Assembly: GCA_032358165.1 (NCBI GenBank)
Contig: JAALGY010000030.1
Span: 124,001-188,000, forward strand
Source of the DNA: Diplosphaera chodatii
Lineage: Eukaryota; Chlorophyta; Trebouxiophyceae; Prasiolales; Stichococcaceae
DNA length: 64,000 nucleotides
Direction of reading: 5' to 3'
The position numbers and the translations under genes were made by a program. The first letter of the stretch is position 1. Each line of letters begins with the position of its first letter. The notes beneath the pieces are model-generated. The model ran no database searches. It saw only the letters and a program-made list of their open reading frames with translations, and had not been told where the DNA came from. Positions 22,706-34,000 of this stretch are shown here, piece after piece.

Positions 22706-25163
22706 ATGCACCTACTAGCCGTCGCGGTTGCCGCGTGCCTGTGCACGGCGGCGGCCGGCGCCTCGCTGCCGTGGGTGCTGCCGGGCGATGAGGTGCCAAA
22801 GGACACGATCCGCATCACCACGCTGGGCTCCGGGACGCCCGACGTCAGGCGGCAGCAGGTGGCTTCAGGGTTTCTCATCGAGCTGGGCGAGGAGGACAAG
22901 CTGATCTTCGACCTGGGCTCCGGCGCCTACATCAACCTGCTCAGCACTGGCGTGCGCCATGCTGATCTGACAAAGGTCGGTTGAATGTCTTGGATGCTAC
23001 CAGATGCGTGGTGTGACTGCAAGCAGCTGGCAGATGGTCGGCAGGGCAGCTGCATGCGAATGGGACCTGGGCACCTGCACATGCAATACGCGTGGCGCAT
23101 GCTGCCCTGCACTACTCACCTGTGGATCGCCAGCCAGATACAGCTCAGTGCAATGATCACAGACAGACTCAAAGCTACTGCGATTGTTGTGACGCACCCA
23201 ACGATGCGTGCAACAGGCATGCAACTGAGAGTCTCGCCCGTGCCGTCACTCACTGCCCTCCCGGCTGACCCTGCCGCAGGTGTTCCTGACGCACCTGCAC
23301 AGCGACCACATCGCCGACCTGGCCACCTTCTACGTGGGCGCCATGTTCGGTCGCACGGCGCCCTGGCACGTGTGGGGCCCCTCGGGCGAAAACGCTGCCA
23401 CCGGCACCGCCCACTGCATTGAGGGCCTGCGCCAGGTGCGGGAACTCAACCTGCGTTGCAGCACAGCTCGCCGGGAAAGCTCCTGTGACGAGACATCTGA
23501 ATGAAGCTGAGCAGGCGGGTGTGCATGCGTGCCGCACGGCTGCTGCGGCCTGTGTCTGCGAACTAGTGGCATATGCCTGAGGGCGACGCACCGTGTGCTT
23601 GCTGTGGATCTCGCATTTGCAGTCACAGTTGCTCCACGCTGTATCATATCCTCATGGACTGAGGCAGTATAGTTGCGTCACACGCTCCTGCAGTTCCTGA
23701 ACTGGGACACGGTGTCGCGCCGCCGCATCGACCTGGTGGGCCGGAAGGACCGCGGCGACCAGGTGGTGGCCCACGAGTTCGACTTCGCCAGGAAGCAGCA
23801 GGTCGTGTACGAGCACAAGGTGCGCGGCTGCCGGCTTGCTGTGCCGTCTCGGTCCTGCTCCTGATACGCACGCTGAGTGACCGGGGCCATGCTGGCTGGT
23901 GCTGGTGCTGAAATGGCGCAACCGGGCATAAGTGCCGACAATCTGCCGGAACTCGTTCGCTGCAGGGTGTGCGGGTGATCTCGACGCCGGTGAACCACTA
24001 CCGAACAGACGGCCCCGTGGCGCTGCGCCTGGAGTGGAAGGGCCTGTCCGTCACCTACTCAGGTACCTTGAAGTACTGTCGTTGATACACACCGACTGTT
24101 GCTGCAGCCTGCAATGCCATGTGTATGCTGCAATGTCCTGCAGTCGGGCCATGTATGGATGGCCCAGAAGAGGTGGCATCCTGTGCTCTATCAAGGGCTG
24201 AGATGGGGCAGATGCAATCCGCTGCAGGCGACACGACGGTGACAGACAGCCTAAGGCAGCTGGCGCGCGGGTCGGACCTGCTGATCCTGCAGAACATGGG
24301 GCCCATCGCCGACTTCGGCGCGCTCAGCTACGAGTCCCAGCTCCTGCTGAACGTGCGCCGCCGCCGCTTCCCGCCACCGGCAGCACAGTCCCCTGCTGCG
24401 CGGCTCGCCAGCTGCCCTGCCCTCGCAAAAGTGCTGGACAGCCGTCCTGAAAATGCCGTGATTTGTGCTGGCGCAGACGAGCCACATCACGCCGCTGGAG
24501 ACGGGGCACCTGCTGACGGACCTGCGCCCGCGCCTGGCCGTGATCCATCACCTCACGGTGCGCAGCCGCACATAAACTTGATGTACGCTGGTACGCAGCA
24601 GCCCTGATGTACAGCAGCCCTGATGTACAGCGTCCACACGAACACCGGTGTCGCGATGCCAGGCAGCAGGATGCCCCAGGCTCGCCGCGCTGTCACCTTG
24701 CTGATGAGCTGACACTCGAGCGTTTCATCTTCTGCAGCTGAACGATGCCAGCCGCGCCGCCGTCGTGTCCGATATCCGGCGGCACTACCCCGAGGGGGAG
24801 ATCCACCTCAACGAGGTACCCTGGACTGCTGGCGGTTATCCAACCAGAATCCCTTGCATCCAGGATTGCAATGCGACAGGTTGCTGGGGCTCTGAAGCGG
24901 CTTTTTTATGAATACCTGCACCACGTCACCGCGTCGGCATGACGTTGGAAAAAACGTCATCTCTGCAGGATTTGGACGTGTTTGAGGTCAGCAAAGCAGG
25001 CGTCGCCCGCCGCAAGCGGCTGACGCCCGACCGCAGCTGGGGCTACTGGCACGCGGATGGCGCAGGGGTGCCCGGGGTGTCCCACCCTGGAGCGGACGGC
25101 GCTCTCAGGCAATTTGCCACGGCCAGCAGGTTCAACATGCGGCGGGCGCTGTCGCTCAACTGA
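22706..25163 (+). CDS. Secreted MBL-fold metallo-hydrolase
   Basis: A metallo-beta-lactamase-fold hydrolase related to the RNase Z/arylsulfatase-type group; the substrate is unknown. Exons: 22706-22975, 23280-23435, 23694-23819, 23966-24062, 24228-24352, 24477-24557, 24738-24815 and 24969-25163, all in phase. A signal peptide (MHLLAVAVAACLCTAAAGAS) precedes IRITTLGSGTPDVRRQQVAS. Metal-binding motifs are complete: THLHSDHIAD, TPVNHY, YSGDTT and VIHHLT. The region RRRIDLVGRKDRGDQVVAHE and the C-terminal KRLTPDRSWGYWH are typical of a bacterial-looking subfamily that databases sometimes name after a guanitoxin-pathway enzyme; no other gene of such a pathway is present, so the name is not used. 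Full length for the family. Acquisition from bacteria with later intron gain is possible but not shown. Confidence 0.85.
24596..24632 (+). repeat. Tandem duplication of AGCCCTGATGTACAGC in intron
   Basis: The unit CAGCCCTGATGTACAG occurs twice back to back in the intron before the exon at 24738 of the hydrolase gene. Confidence 0.85.
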
Positions 25164-25296
25164 GCGCATCCTCCTGGGTTGATGCATGGCTTCTTGCGTG
25201 ACGCACCTAAGGAGTGTACCGTTTGTCAGAACACATACCTAGACACACTATAGGGCATACCCACAACGAATTCATAGGCATTGCATGGCATTGCAG

Positions 25297-25983
25297 CTAC
25301 TCTTGTGTCAGCACCACAAGCTGGCGCACGAACTTGTGCAGCCTGGAGGCTTGCACTGCCGCGTAGGTAGCGTGCAGGTGACCTATAGGTGCTAGAGGCA
25401 GCAGGCGGACCAGACCTCCCGCAGGTCCTGCAATACCACTGGTCAGTGATGAGGATGCGACAGCATCAATCAGTGTGCAGGTCCCCTGCGCTACAGCTTG
25501 ACTTGTCCCATAGTGACTGCTGCGGTCGCTCCACACTGGGCCACATTTGTACAGCATGGCGCTGGACAAAGACGCTTGCAGCTGCCTGCCGATGATGCCA
25601 TACATCCACACGGTTGCATGATGTGGTTCCTGCAGCTGCACCCACTGCATGAGCCGCCTGACCTGCATGGCCTGGTGGTGATATGGCGCGCGAGCCTGAG
25701 GGCCGCTGCTGCAATCCTGATAGAGCATCACTGAAGCATCTCTGTGGTGGCTGTGGTCCAATATTGCCGCACAAACACGCAGCACAGCCATTGTCAGATC
25801 ATGGAGATTCCCTGGCTGGATGTGCACACGTGACAACGTGCCGCCAAGGCGTGACATTGCCAAATTGTTTGTTTCCATTGCGCTGCAAACTCTCCACCAT
25901 CGTGCCAACATCCAATATGGCATGGCTTTCCTGGCTGCGACCAGCTGATCAGGCGCCCGCTGATGTGAAACCTGCCGGGGCAC
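25297..25983 (-). CDS. Possible single-exon gene, hypothetical
   Basis: An uninterrupted 228-codon frame starting MPRQVSHQRAP and ending QLVVLTQE. It is Ala/Leu-rich with helix-like segments (DLTMAVLRVCAAILDHS, SRLHKFVRQLVVL). It has no recognisable domain. It overlaps the first exon of the plus-strand EamA gene by about 67 bases, and codon choice is not clearly coding. It may equally be chance in a GC-rich spacer. Confidence 0.25.
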   Translation of the reverse strand: MPRQVSHQRAPDQLVAARKAMPYWMLARWWRVCSAMETNNLAMSRLGGTLSRVHIQPGNLHDLTMAVLRVCAAILDHSHHRDASVMLYQDCSSGPQARAPYHHQAMQVRRLMQWVQLQEPHHATVWMYGIIGRQLQASLSSAMLYKCGPVWSDRSSHYGTSQAVAQGTCTLIDAVASSSLTSGIAGPAGGLVRLLPLAPIGHLHATYAAVQASRLHKFVRQLVVLTQE

Positions 25984-28725
25984 AGGAGCCTCTCCTGGGT
26001 GGTGATGCAGAGAGTGCAGCAGTCCAAACTCAAGACAGCATCAGCTCAGACGCCGCTCTAGTTGCAGAAGATAACGATGCGCAGAGTTCAGCAGCGCGAG
26101 ATCAGGCTGGCAGCGCAGCGGCTGCTGGCAAGAGGCGCATGTCGCCGTTCGCGTGGCTGCTGCTTGCGGCCGCGGTGCGCACCTGGATGCATGCACAAGA
26201 CTCTGTCTACATGTTCGCACCCTGCTCAGCACTCTGAGCTGCTGGGGCCACGGTCGCTGTCACCCCTTTCATCTGCTGTCGGATGCATGATCTCAGCATG
26301 CCGTGATGCAATCCAGCCATCCCCACAGCGCCACTGGCACAGTGCAGGCCTCTTGACACAGCCCGTCGACAGCTCAGAAGAGCTCTCATTTGCCCTGCTG
26401 TGCTTGGCGCAGTCCACGGTCTGCAGCTGAAGCTCATGAGGCCCGTTCACTTGACGCTAGCTCTCGCCAGGCTGAACACACTGACATGTGGGTGGGTGCC
26501 ATGCCGTCACCGCAGCTCACGGTCAAGAGCTCCGCCGGCGCGGTGTTCGCGTCGATGCCGGAGGTGGGCGCGGTCACGGTGGCGGCCTGGCGCATGCAGC
26601 TGGCGGCAGCTGTGATGCTGCCGGTCGCAGTCTGGCAGTACCTCGGGGCGTCCCCAGGTGAGCTGTGTGGGTGGACATCGCAGGCTGCAACATGCTTTGT
26701 GACGGCAATCACGACCCTCGCCTTGGCTGGCAACTGTGCGATCTGGCGTCAACCCGGCGCTGCCTGAGGTCCTCCACAGCTGTGTTTCTCAGACGTACCC
26801 CCTCGTTCAACCGTCATGCAGCAGCGGAAGCATGCCACCTCTGCTGCATGGCTGCCTGTCGTGACGCCTCCCAAGTGGCAACCCGCAGGCGTTCGGCTGA
26901 CGACGCGGCGCAAGCTGTGGCGACTGGTCGCGTCCGGCGGCCTGCTGGCGGCGCAGTGGGGCAGCTACGCCTGGGCGGTTGGCCACACCAGCCTCGCGCA
27001 CACGCTGCTGTTCCTGAGCGCCACGCCGGTGCTGCTCGCGGGGTGGCACTGGGTCTCGCGGCAGCCAATCTCGGCAGGTGAGCGCGCTTCAGCCCTGGTG
27101 GATGCCCTGTGAGACCCTGATGTTCATCGATGGGGTGGACACCTCTGGGGCGTGTGCCGATGCTCGCAGCCAGCGTGCGCGGCCGCAGCGCGGCATCCTG
27201 CCATGCCGGTCATGCCGCTGCCCGTGCCAGGCTTCACATGAGACTTCAGACAGGGCCAAGCTCTGCGGATGTGCGCCCATTGCAGGCGAGCTGGGCGGCT
27301 GCGGCGTGGGCGTCATCGGGGCGGGCATCCTGTCGGCCAGCGCCCATGGCAGCGGCAGCGAGTCGCACCTCATAGGTGGGCACCGCTCGGTGGTGCATTG
27401 CAAGCCTGTAGGGCGGGCGCATGCACCATGCTTGGCAGCAGCAGCAGCAGCGGCATTGATGCGCATGTTTGATGGTCTGTGGCATGTCACCCTTGTCATC
27501 TTGTGCATGCCGGACAGTCCCACACAGCCGTCAGCAGGGCTGCTGCTGCGCAGGCGACGGCGCGGCGCTGCTGGGGGCGGCGGCGAACGGCGCGTCGCTG
27601 TCCATCGGCCGCCTGCTGCTGCTGGCACCGCACCACGTGCCCGTCTTCGCCTACAGCTTCGTGGTCACGGGTGCGCTTGTGTGCCACATGGCATCACACC
27701 ACCATTGCCGAGCTGCTGCGGGGTGGGAGGCCTTAGTTCCGGCGGCCCCTGGTTGCGCGAGTGTCGGATGGTGACCAACAACCGTGCGCAGCATGCAGCA
27801 TTGCCTGCCGGCGCTCCACCCTTCCTTCGGTGTTGCTGCACTCGTGATGGGCGTGCCGCAGCCGCAGCGCTACATGCACAAAGCTTTCATCCGAAAATCT
27901 GCATCACTGCACTGCAGGGACGGCGGGCGTCGTGCTGGCGGTGCTGTCGGTGGTCATGGAGGGCGCTGCGCCGCTGCAGTTAGGGCCCGGCGGCGTGTTC
28001 GGCTGGCTGGCGCGGGACTACCTGCTGCGCGGCATCTACCTCAGCGTCGGGCCCGGCCTCTTCGGCCACGTCGGCTTCAACGTGCGCCAACCGCTTTCGG
28101 CCAGTGCAGCCCCGGGCTTGCGTGGAAAGCTTGTCTTATGGGCTTGTGCTGCCTGTCAATGCCCCTTTTCACATTTCCTTGGGGCATGCACATACCAACC
28201 AGACTGTGGTGCTGCCATGCAGGTGCTGATGACGTATGAGGTGCGCGCCAGCAGCCGCTGCACCACACAGTGCAGCTGTCAGTCATGACCACGCATGTGC
28301 AGACTCTGCGGTGCTCGGCATGCAGAGCCCAAGCCATCCTGCAGCAGCACAGTGGTTTCCAATGTGGGCGCCTACCGAGTGGCAGATGCGCAGGGTTGCA
28401 CACCGCATGGCGAAGTACTTGTCGACACCCTAACCTGCCGGCGCAGGCGATGTCGCCGCTGGTGCTGACGCTCGCGCAGACTCTGGACCCTGTCATCGGG
28501 TCGCTGCTGGGCTGGGGCTTCGGGCTCATGGCCGCGCCGGGGCTGCTCACGTACGCCGGCGGCGGCGTTTTGCTGGGCGCCACGGCGTACGTGACGGTGG
28601 CGGGGGGCCGGCGGCGGAAGCAGGAGAAGGAGGAGGCGGCGGCAAAGGCGGGGGTGTTGGATGACAGTGATGACGGCTATGTGCCGGCATACAGGACAGA
28701 TGGCCCGCTGTCTCCCAGGGTATGA
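25917..28725 (+). CDS. Second EamA/DMT-family membrane transporter, with an 18-nt microexon
   Basis: A drug/metabolite-transporter superfamily protein; substrate unknown. Exons: 25917-26174, 26516-26657, 26889-27077, 27286-27375, 27554-27670, 27918-28081, 28223-28240 and 28447-28725; all phases join. An acidic N-terminal tail with a dileucine-like EPLLGGD is followed by membrane helices: FAWLLLAAA, KSSAGAVFASMPEVGAVTVA, WRLVASGGLLAAQWGSYAWA, LAHTLLFLSATPVLLAG, the segment before VVLAVLSVVMEGAAPLQLG, and the typical ending AMSPLVLTLAQTLDPVIGSL. The C-terminal tail is charged and cytosolic. The 18-nt exon at 28223-28240 encodes VLMTYE and is needed to join HVGFNV to AMSPLVL; skipping it would keep frame but delete six residues in a helix. 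It is not close in sequence to the transporter at 17.9-22.3 kb beyond the shared fold. Confidence 0.83.
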
Positions 28726-29091
28726 TGCTGATGTCTGTTGGCTGCCAGGTGACGATACACGCCAGAACCGTGAATCCTGAGTAGTGCTGTGCCTTACCGA
28801 CGGCAGCAGCACTTCTGCCCCCTCCGACACCTCATCGGGTCCACAGCATCCACTCTGCCTGGCTCAGGCACGACTCGTGCACCTCAGTCTCCGGCGGGAC
28901 TCTGCTCACCAAACGTACGCTTGGCAAGACAACACGATGACACACGGTAGCCGTACAGCAGCGTTTAAGCTGACACATGAGGCTCGGTGCCATCTGCAGC
29001 GGTGCCGCCCCATGTGACTAGGTGCACATCACAATAGCTTTCGCAACGCCGCAGTGGTGTCTCAGGTCCGACATCCGGGCTTTCCTGTGTG
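28726..29091. other. Intergenic region
   Basis: Short spacer between two plus-strand genes; no supported exon or RNA gene seen. Confidence 0.4.
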
Positions 29092-30275
29092 ATGTACGAG
29101 CCCGGCACCGTCGACTTCGAGCCAGGTGTGCAGACTACAGGTTGCTCTCTGCATGTGCCGCATGACGCCATGTTGTCATAACGGCGCTGTGAGGCTGCCA
29201 AAGATCCCGTAACGGCACCAATTCAACGTCGCTGGTCCCTGAATAGGGGTTGTGAACTTCGAGCCGGGTGCAGCAGTCTGGCCGTGGGGCACCAATTCTT
29301 TGGATGCCGCGGCGCCAGCCCAGTACCGGCCCTACCAGCCAGCGGCGCTCGCGGGCGCGCGTGACTGGTACGGCAGCGCTGTCGCCGCGCCTGAGCACAG
29401 CCAGGATTGTGCTGCGGCTGCCGCGGTGGCCGCGGATGTCGCTGCTGCACCGTCGCCTGCTGCCGCCATGGCATCCGCATCACAGCGGCAGCCAGGCCAT
29501 CATGCAGAGCTGAACCTGACTGCCTTCGATGCGCCTGGAGAACGCCCTAAAGCGAAAGGCACAGATGCGGATGAGGTGGCAGCGGCGGCGGCGACGGCGC
29601 ATGATGGGGGTGAAACACGGCAGGACAGCGTCGCAGCACCCGAGTCAGCACGTGCCGCCAGCCGCGAGCCACCGGACCTGTACATCTGCCCAATCACACA
29701 GGTCCACAATGTTGATCAGCAGACATCATTGCGGTGCACAGCTGTCGTCATAATGTGTAGCAATGCCAATGACCCTCTCTGTGACGAAAAGGTCCACGCA
29801 TGATCGCACTTGGCAAGCCACCTTCACGATTGGTTAAGCTGCATGGGTGCAGGAGCTGATGGTTGAGCCGGTGACGCTGTCGGACGGCTTCAACTACGAG
29901 AAGGCAACCCTTGAGATGTGCGCACCCTGCTGCTTCTTCGTGCATGCAGCCACCACATTCATCTGAGTTGCGGTAGCCCATGCAAGGGTATCACATGGCA
30001 GATGCGTCGTGCCGCTGTTGCAAGGCGTGCGCAGGCTTTGCTCGTGCCACTGACACGGCAGCATGCAGCCAGCGCGTCATATCATGAGGAACAGCACCAG
30101 TTGCCGGCTTGATTTTGATGTTCTGCTGGACTGCAGGTGGCTGGCGGGTCATGACACCAGCCCCATGACAGGCGCAGCAGTGGGACCTGTGCCAAGGCTG
30201 GTGCCAAATTTCGCGCTGAGGTCTGCCATTGGGGACTGGAGGCAGGCAAGCGGCGGCGCTGCCGGGGTGATGTGA
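29092..30275 (+). CDS. U-box protein (conventional single U-box), probable E3 ubiquitin ligase
   Basis: U-box proteins bind E2 enzymes and promote ubiquitin transfer. Exons: 29092-29125, 29247-29701, 29853-29917 and 30137-30275, in phase. The start MYEPGTVDFEPG is followed by an Ala-rich, low-complexity middle. The U-box is complete: LYICPITQ, ELMVEPVTLSDGFNYEK, ATLEMWLAGHDTSPMTG, then VPNFALRSAI. It lies at the C-terminus, which is also where it sits in the expanded family further right, but the sequence is of the ordinary plant type and not close to that family. The exon 1 end (CTTCGAGCCAGGTG) is echoed at the exon 2 start (CTTCGAGCCGGGTG). Confidence 0.8.
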
Positions 30276-31074
30276 CAACCTTACCCTGGTCGATCAACGC
30301 AAAGCTGCGATGCAAGCATGCTCTCAGAAGGCGCTGAGTCTGATGTTGACCTGGCGATGACAGAGTTACGGCTGCGTCTCCTGGACGGCACATGCACAAT
30401 GCACAGTGCAAAACGAAGCGAGTTATGTAAGCGACCGTGTCCGCCGCTACCGCTGCTGCCATACGCAACCGCACATACACAACCACTGTAAGATTGTCAG
30501 GCCAAACGCCCTGAAATGTTCACATTTACACCGCCAGGCAGCTGCACGAGCGTGCTGACAGGAGGTGGCCCCTATCTGTCCCCTAGGGCAGGTAGGCCAT
30601 GGCACGACTCCGACACGGCAAGGACGGCATCGGTCCCGGGCACGATCCGATGCGCATCGCGTCCCCAAAGCTGCTTCTGCACGGCCAAACGGCCACACTT
30701 CCCGTTCTCGCGGCTTGCATTGTGTCAGCCGGTCTCGCTCACTGCCTGACTGCCTTCGCAGCCAGCCGATCCCGCCTGCTGCTGCAGCATCGCACGCCTG
30801 CTCGCCAATAGCAACAAGGTGCGCATCGATCGTTATATTGTGAGCAGCAGGAGCCACTGCTTGCTGGAATATGATTCTTTCAATATAGTCTAGCGCTGCT
30901 GCTCATCATGTCGCCATCGAACACACAGCGACGCGCCATCGTTCGTTTCAGAGTTCTGACCTGTGACGAGCAACGACACGATCGGCGGCCTTGAGGTGCA
31001 CGCTGGCTGAGCAGCACAATCAGATGCACGTTTCACAGGTTTAAGGTTCACATCGTGCAGGAAGCGTCGCCCCG
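30276..31074. other. Intergenic region
   Basis: No supported coding sequence. A 70-codon plus-strand open frame (30599-30811) overlaps others in all frames and shows no domain. Confidence 0.4.
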
Positions 31075-34000
31075 ATGGCGACCGGCAGCTTCCGCCGCCC
31101 CGCCAGCCGCATCGCGCGCACCGGCGCCTTCTTTGGCTTCGGCTACCGGTGCGACCCGCACGGCCTCCACGCCGCTTTTGTGACCCTTCTAGCTGCTATA
31201 TTGAGTCTCTGCAGTGATGTTTTGCCTTTACATCCCATCCTGGGTTCGTGCCGCACAGTAGTGTCCAGTCACCATGCATGTGTGATGGTGCCCTGACTGC
31301 CATATATATGTGCAGATGGTGTGGGTCCTCGAAGGTTCTGCATGATAACATCTGAAGGTCAATACTGAAGTAGGACAGTTCGGTGCTGCAGGGTGGCGGC
31401 GCCGACAGAATGGCTGTACAAGACGGGGTCCGGCGTCAAGCCGGCGGGCGCCATCAGCAAGAAGTGCGTGCACGGCCCCTTCCAGCAGGTGAGCACCGTC
31501 GCCGTCCTGCTCCCCTTCCGTCTACTGTCAACTGCACAATGCGTGCCTCGCTTCTCTGAAGCAAGTCCCATGCGCTCGGCGGCAGACACTCTCGCGCCCT
31601 TGTCCACCCCGCCTCCCAGAGCGGCACTTGATTTGCAGAGGCCTCATCACTTGTGTTGCATTCATGCCTACGACAGGATGCTGGTCGCTGCAGGTGGCGT
31701 ACGTGGACATCTCGCCCGTCAACTACCACTTTGCGGTGCACTCCATGTCCAGCGAGATGGTGCCCTTCCAGCTGCCCATGGTGCGGCCCCCAATCAAGCA
31801 GCTGCCTTTCATACACGTCCCTGCGTCGCTGCGTGTCCGCCGGGCATAGTACTCCAGCTAGCATGATATGTATCTCCCTCCCTGCCTCATTCACTCTCCC
31901 TGTTTGTGCTGTCTACTGTCGTCCCCATAACGTGGTCAGGGCACTGTGAGTGCACCCTGCACTGCGCAATGTGCTGCCTGACATCTATCCACTACTGCCT
32001 GCGTCTGCCGGCGCCATGGTCCCAGAAATGCCGACATGGATTTCTGCGGCGTGCAGGTGTTCACCATCGGGCCGGTGGACCCGGCGGTCAACCTGAAGCA
32101 GTTCGAGGTGTACTGCCAGCGCCTGTCCACGCTGTCCCGCGAGTGCGTGCTCTCGGCACCCTGAACGCTGTCGTTGTTCTGCTGCTGCACATGTAGGGGT
32201 TCCTGCACATGGCCCTGAGTCTGTCCTGCATGAGGACGCACGTGCGTTCTTGTGAACGCACGTTCAGTGCTTGCTGCTGGTGTGCAGGGAGATCAAGCAG
32301 ATCGTGGAGGGCATCATCCAGGGTGAAGTGCGTCACTTGCCACCTCTGAACATTGCTGCAGCACCAACTATGTCAGCATGATGTCCACTCGCTCATGACA
32401 TATCAGCAAGATTATCAAAATGACTGCCCTGCACCACGTCCCGCAGCTGTGACTGCACCACAGCACACACCTAAACCCGGGGTCTGCGCCGCAGGTGCGC
32501 GTGCTGTCAGCGTCCATGACCATCCGCCAGATGTTCAGCGGCCGCGAGCAGTTCCGCGTGCTCATCACCGACCACGTGCGCACTCCTGACTTTGCATTGT
32601 GCAGTCCGAGTTGCCCAGCCCTGCGAGTTAGACAGCCACCCACATTGCCAGCATCAGCACTTTGAGGCACAGTGTGGAGCTGTACCTTATATCACGGCAT
32701 TCCTTCAAATTTGCAAGCGCAGAGCATGCACCAGCAATGCTGAGTGCTCGGGCTGTATGTGCTGCAGGTGCAGAAGGACCTGGATGCCCTGGGCCTGCGC
32801 ATTTATAATGCGTGAGTGCCGCTGTGCTGGATGTCAGTCCTTGGCCCGTCAAGCTGTGGTGGCAGCGCAGCATGGCCCAAATAAAGCAGCAGTCGCATCT
32901 GCAGAGCAGCGTGCTGCGGTGCAGCCCTCGCACTCTAGGCTCCCCTGCTGTTCATTGCCCAGCGGCTTCAGTGCATTTCAGTGCTAACCTGATCTGGGCA
33001 CTCTGCAGGAACATCGCCGAGATGCACGACCTGGACGACAAGAACAAATGTGAGCGCAACCACTGCATGGTTCATCTTGTGCATGGCCGGACGGGCACAG
33101 ACTATACCGCCTGACAGCCATGTACTGCTGCTGCAGCTGCTTCCGGAACTGCTTGGCGACTTTGTCGTGACACTACTCTGATCCGATGCGCCCCGCAGAC
33201 TTCGAGAACCTGAAGATGAAGGCGCTGGAGGGCGCCAACACGGAGGCGCGCGTCCAGGTGGCGGAGGCGCGCAACCGGGGCGACGTGGGGGAGGCGGAGA
33301 AGCAGGCGCGCGGCCCGCGGCACTCACGCAGCATGCCGATCATGTCGAGAATTTGATTGTCCAACTGCGTGTATGAACAGCTCACATGCATGTTTCGGGT
33401 CAGCACACCACATACATGGTCGTCTGCTGGGGCACGAGTGCCCATTGCCAGCCCAGAGACACAACAGCAGCAGTCCTCACCTTTTGTGTTTTGATGCAAT
33501 ACAGGCGGACACGCAGACGCGCAAGGCGGAGATCCAGGCCAACATGCAGACGCGGACGGCGGAGATCCAGGCGCTCATGACGCAGCAGACCAACGAGCGC
33601 AACCAGGCGCGACCCATGTTGGCAGCTGCCTGGTGCTGCAGTGTGCGGCGTACGATGTGCGGCAGCCTGGCCACCTCAGTGACGACTTGCGGCGCCAATC
33701 AGCCAGCAGTTGCCGTCCCGACATGCTGGCATGGATGCAGCACACTCTGCAAGCTGAGACGTGCACAGCACACCACAGGTGTGGTTTGCAGGCGCCAGAG
33801 CACGCACTCGCTATCAGGCGGACCGCCACTGGTGCATTGCGGCAGAGTAGGCCGCTGACGCAAACCTTTTTGCATGCCTGCAGAAAATCGTGGACTCCAA
33901 TGCCGACCTGGAGGTGAAAAAGTCGGAGGCCGCACAGCGGCAGCAGAACGCCGCCGTCGCCACCGACGTGGCCGTGCGCCAGCAGCAGGTGCGGACGCCG

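Noticed and set aside
22706..25163. Naming the MBL hydrolase as a toxin-pathway enzyme
   Set aside because: Similarity is to a broad hydrolase subfamily, and no partner genes of such a pathway are present.
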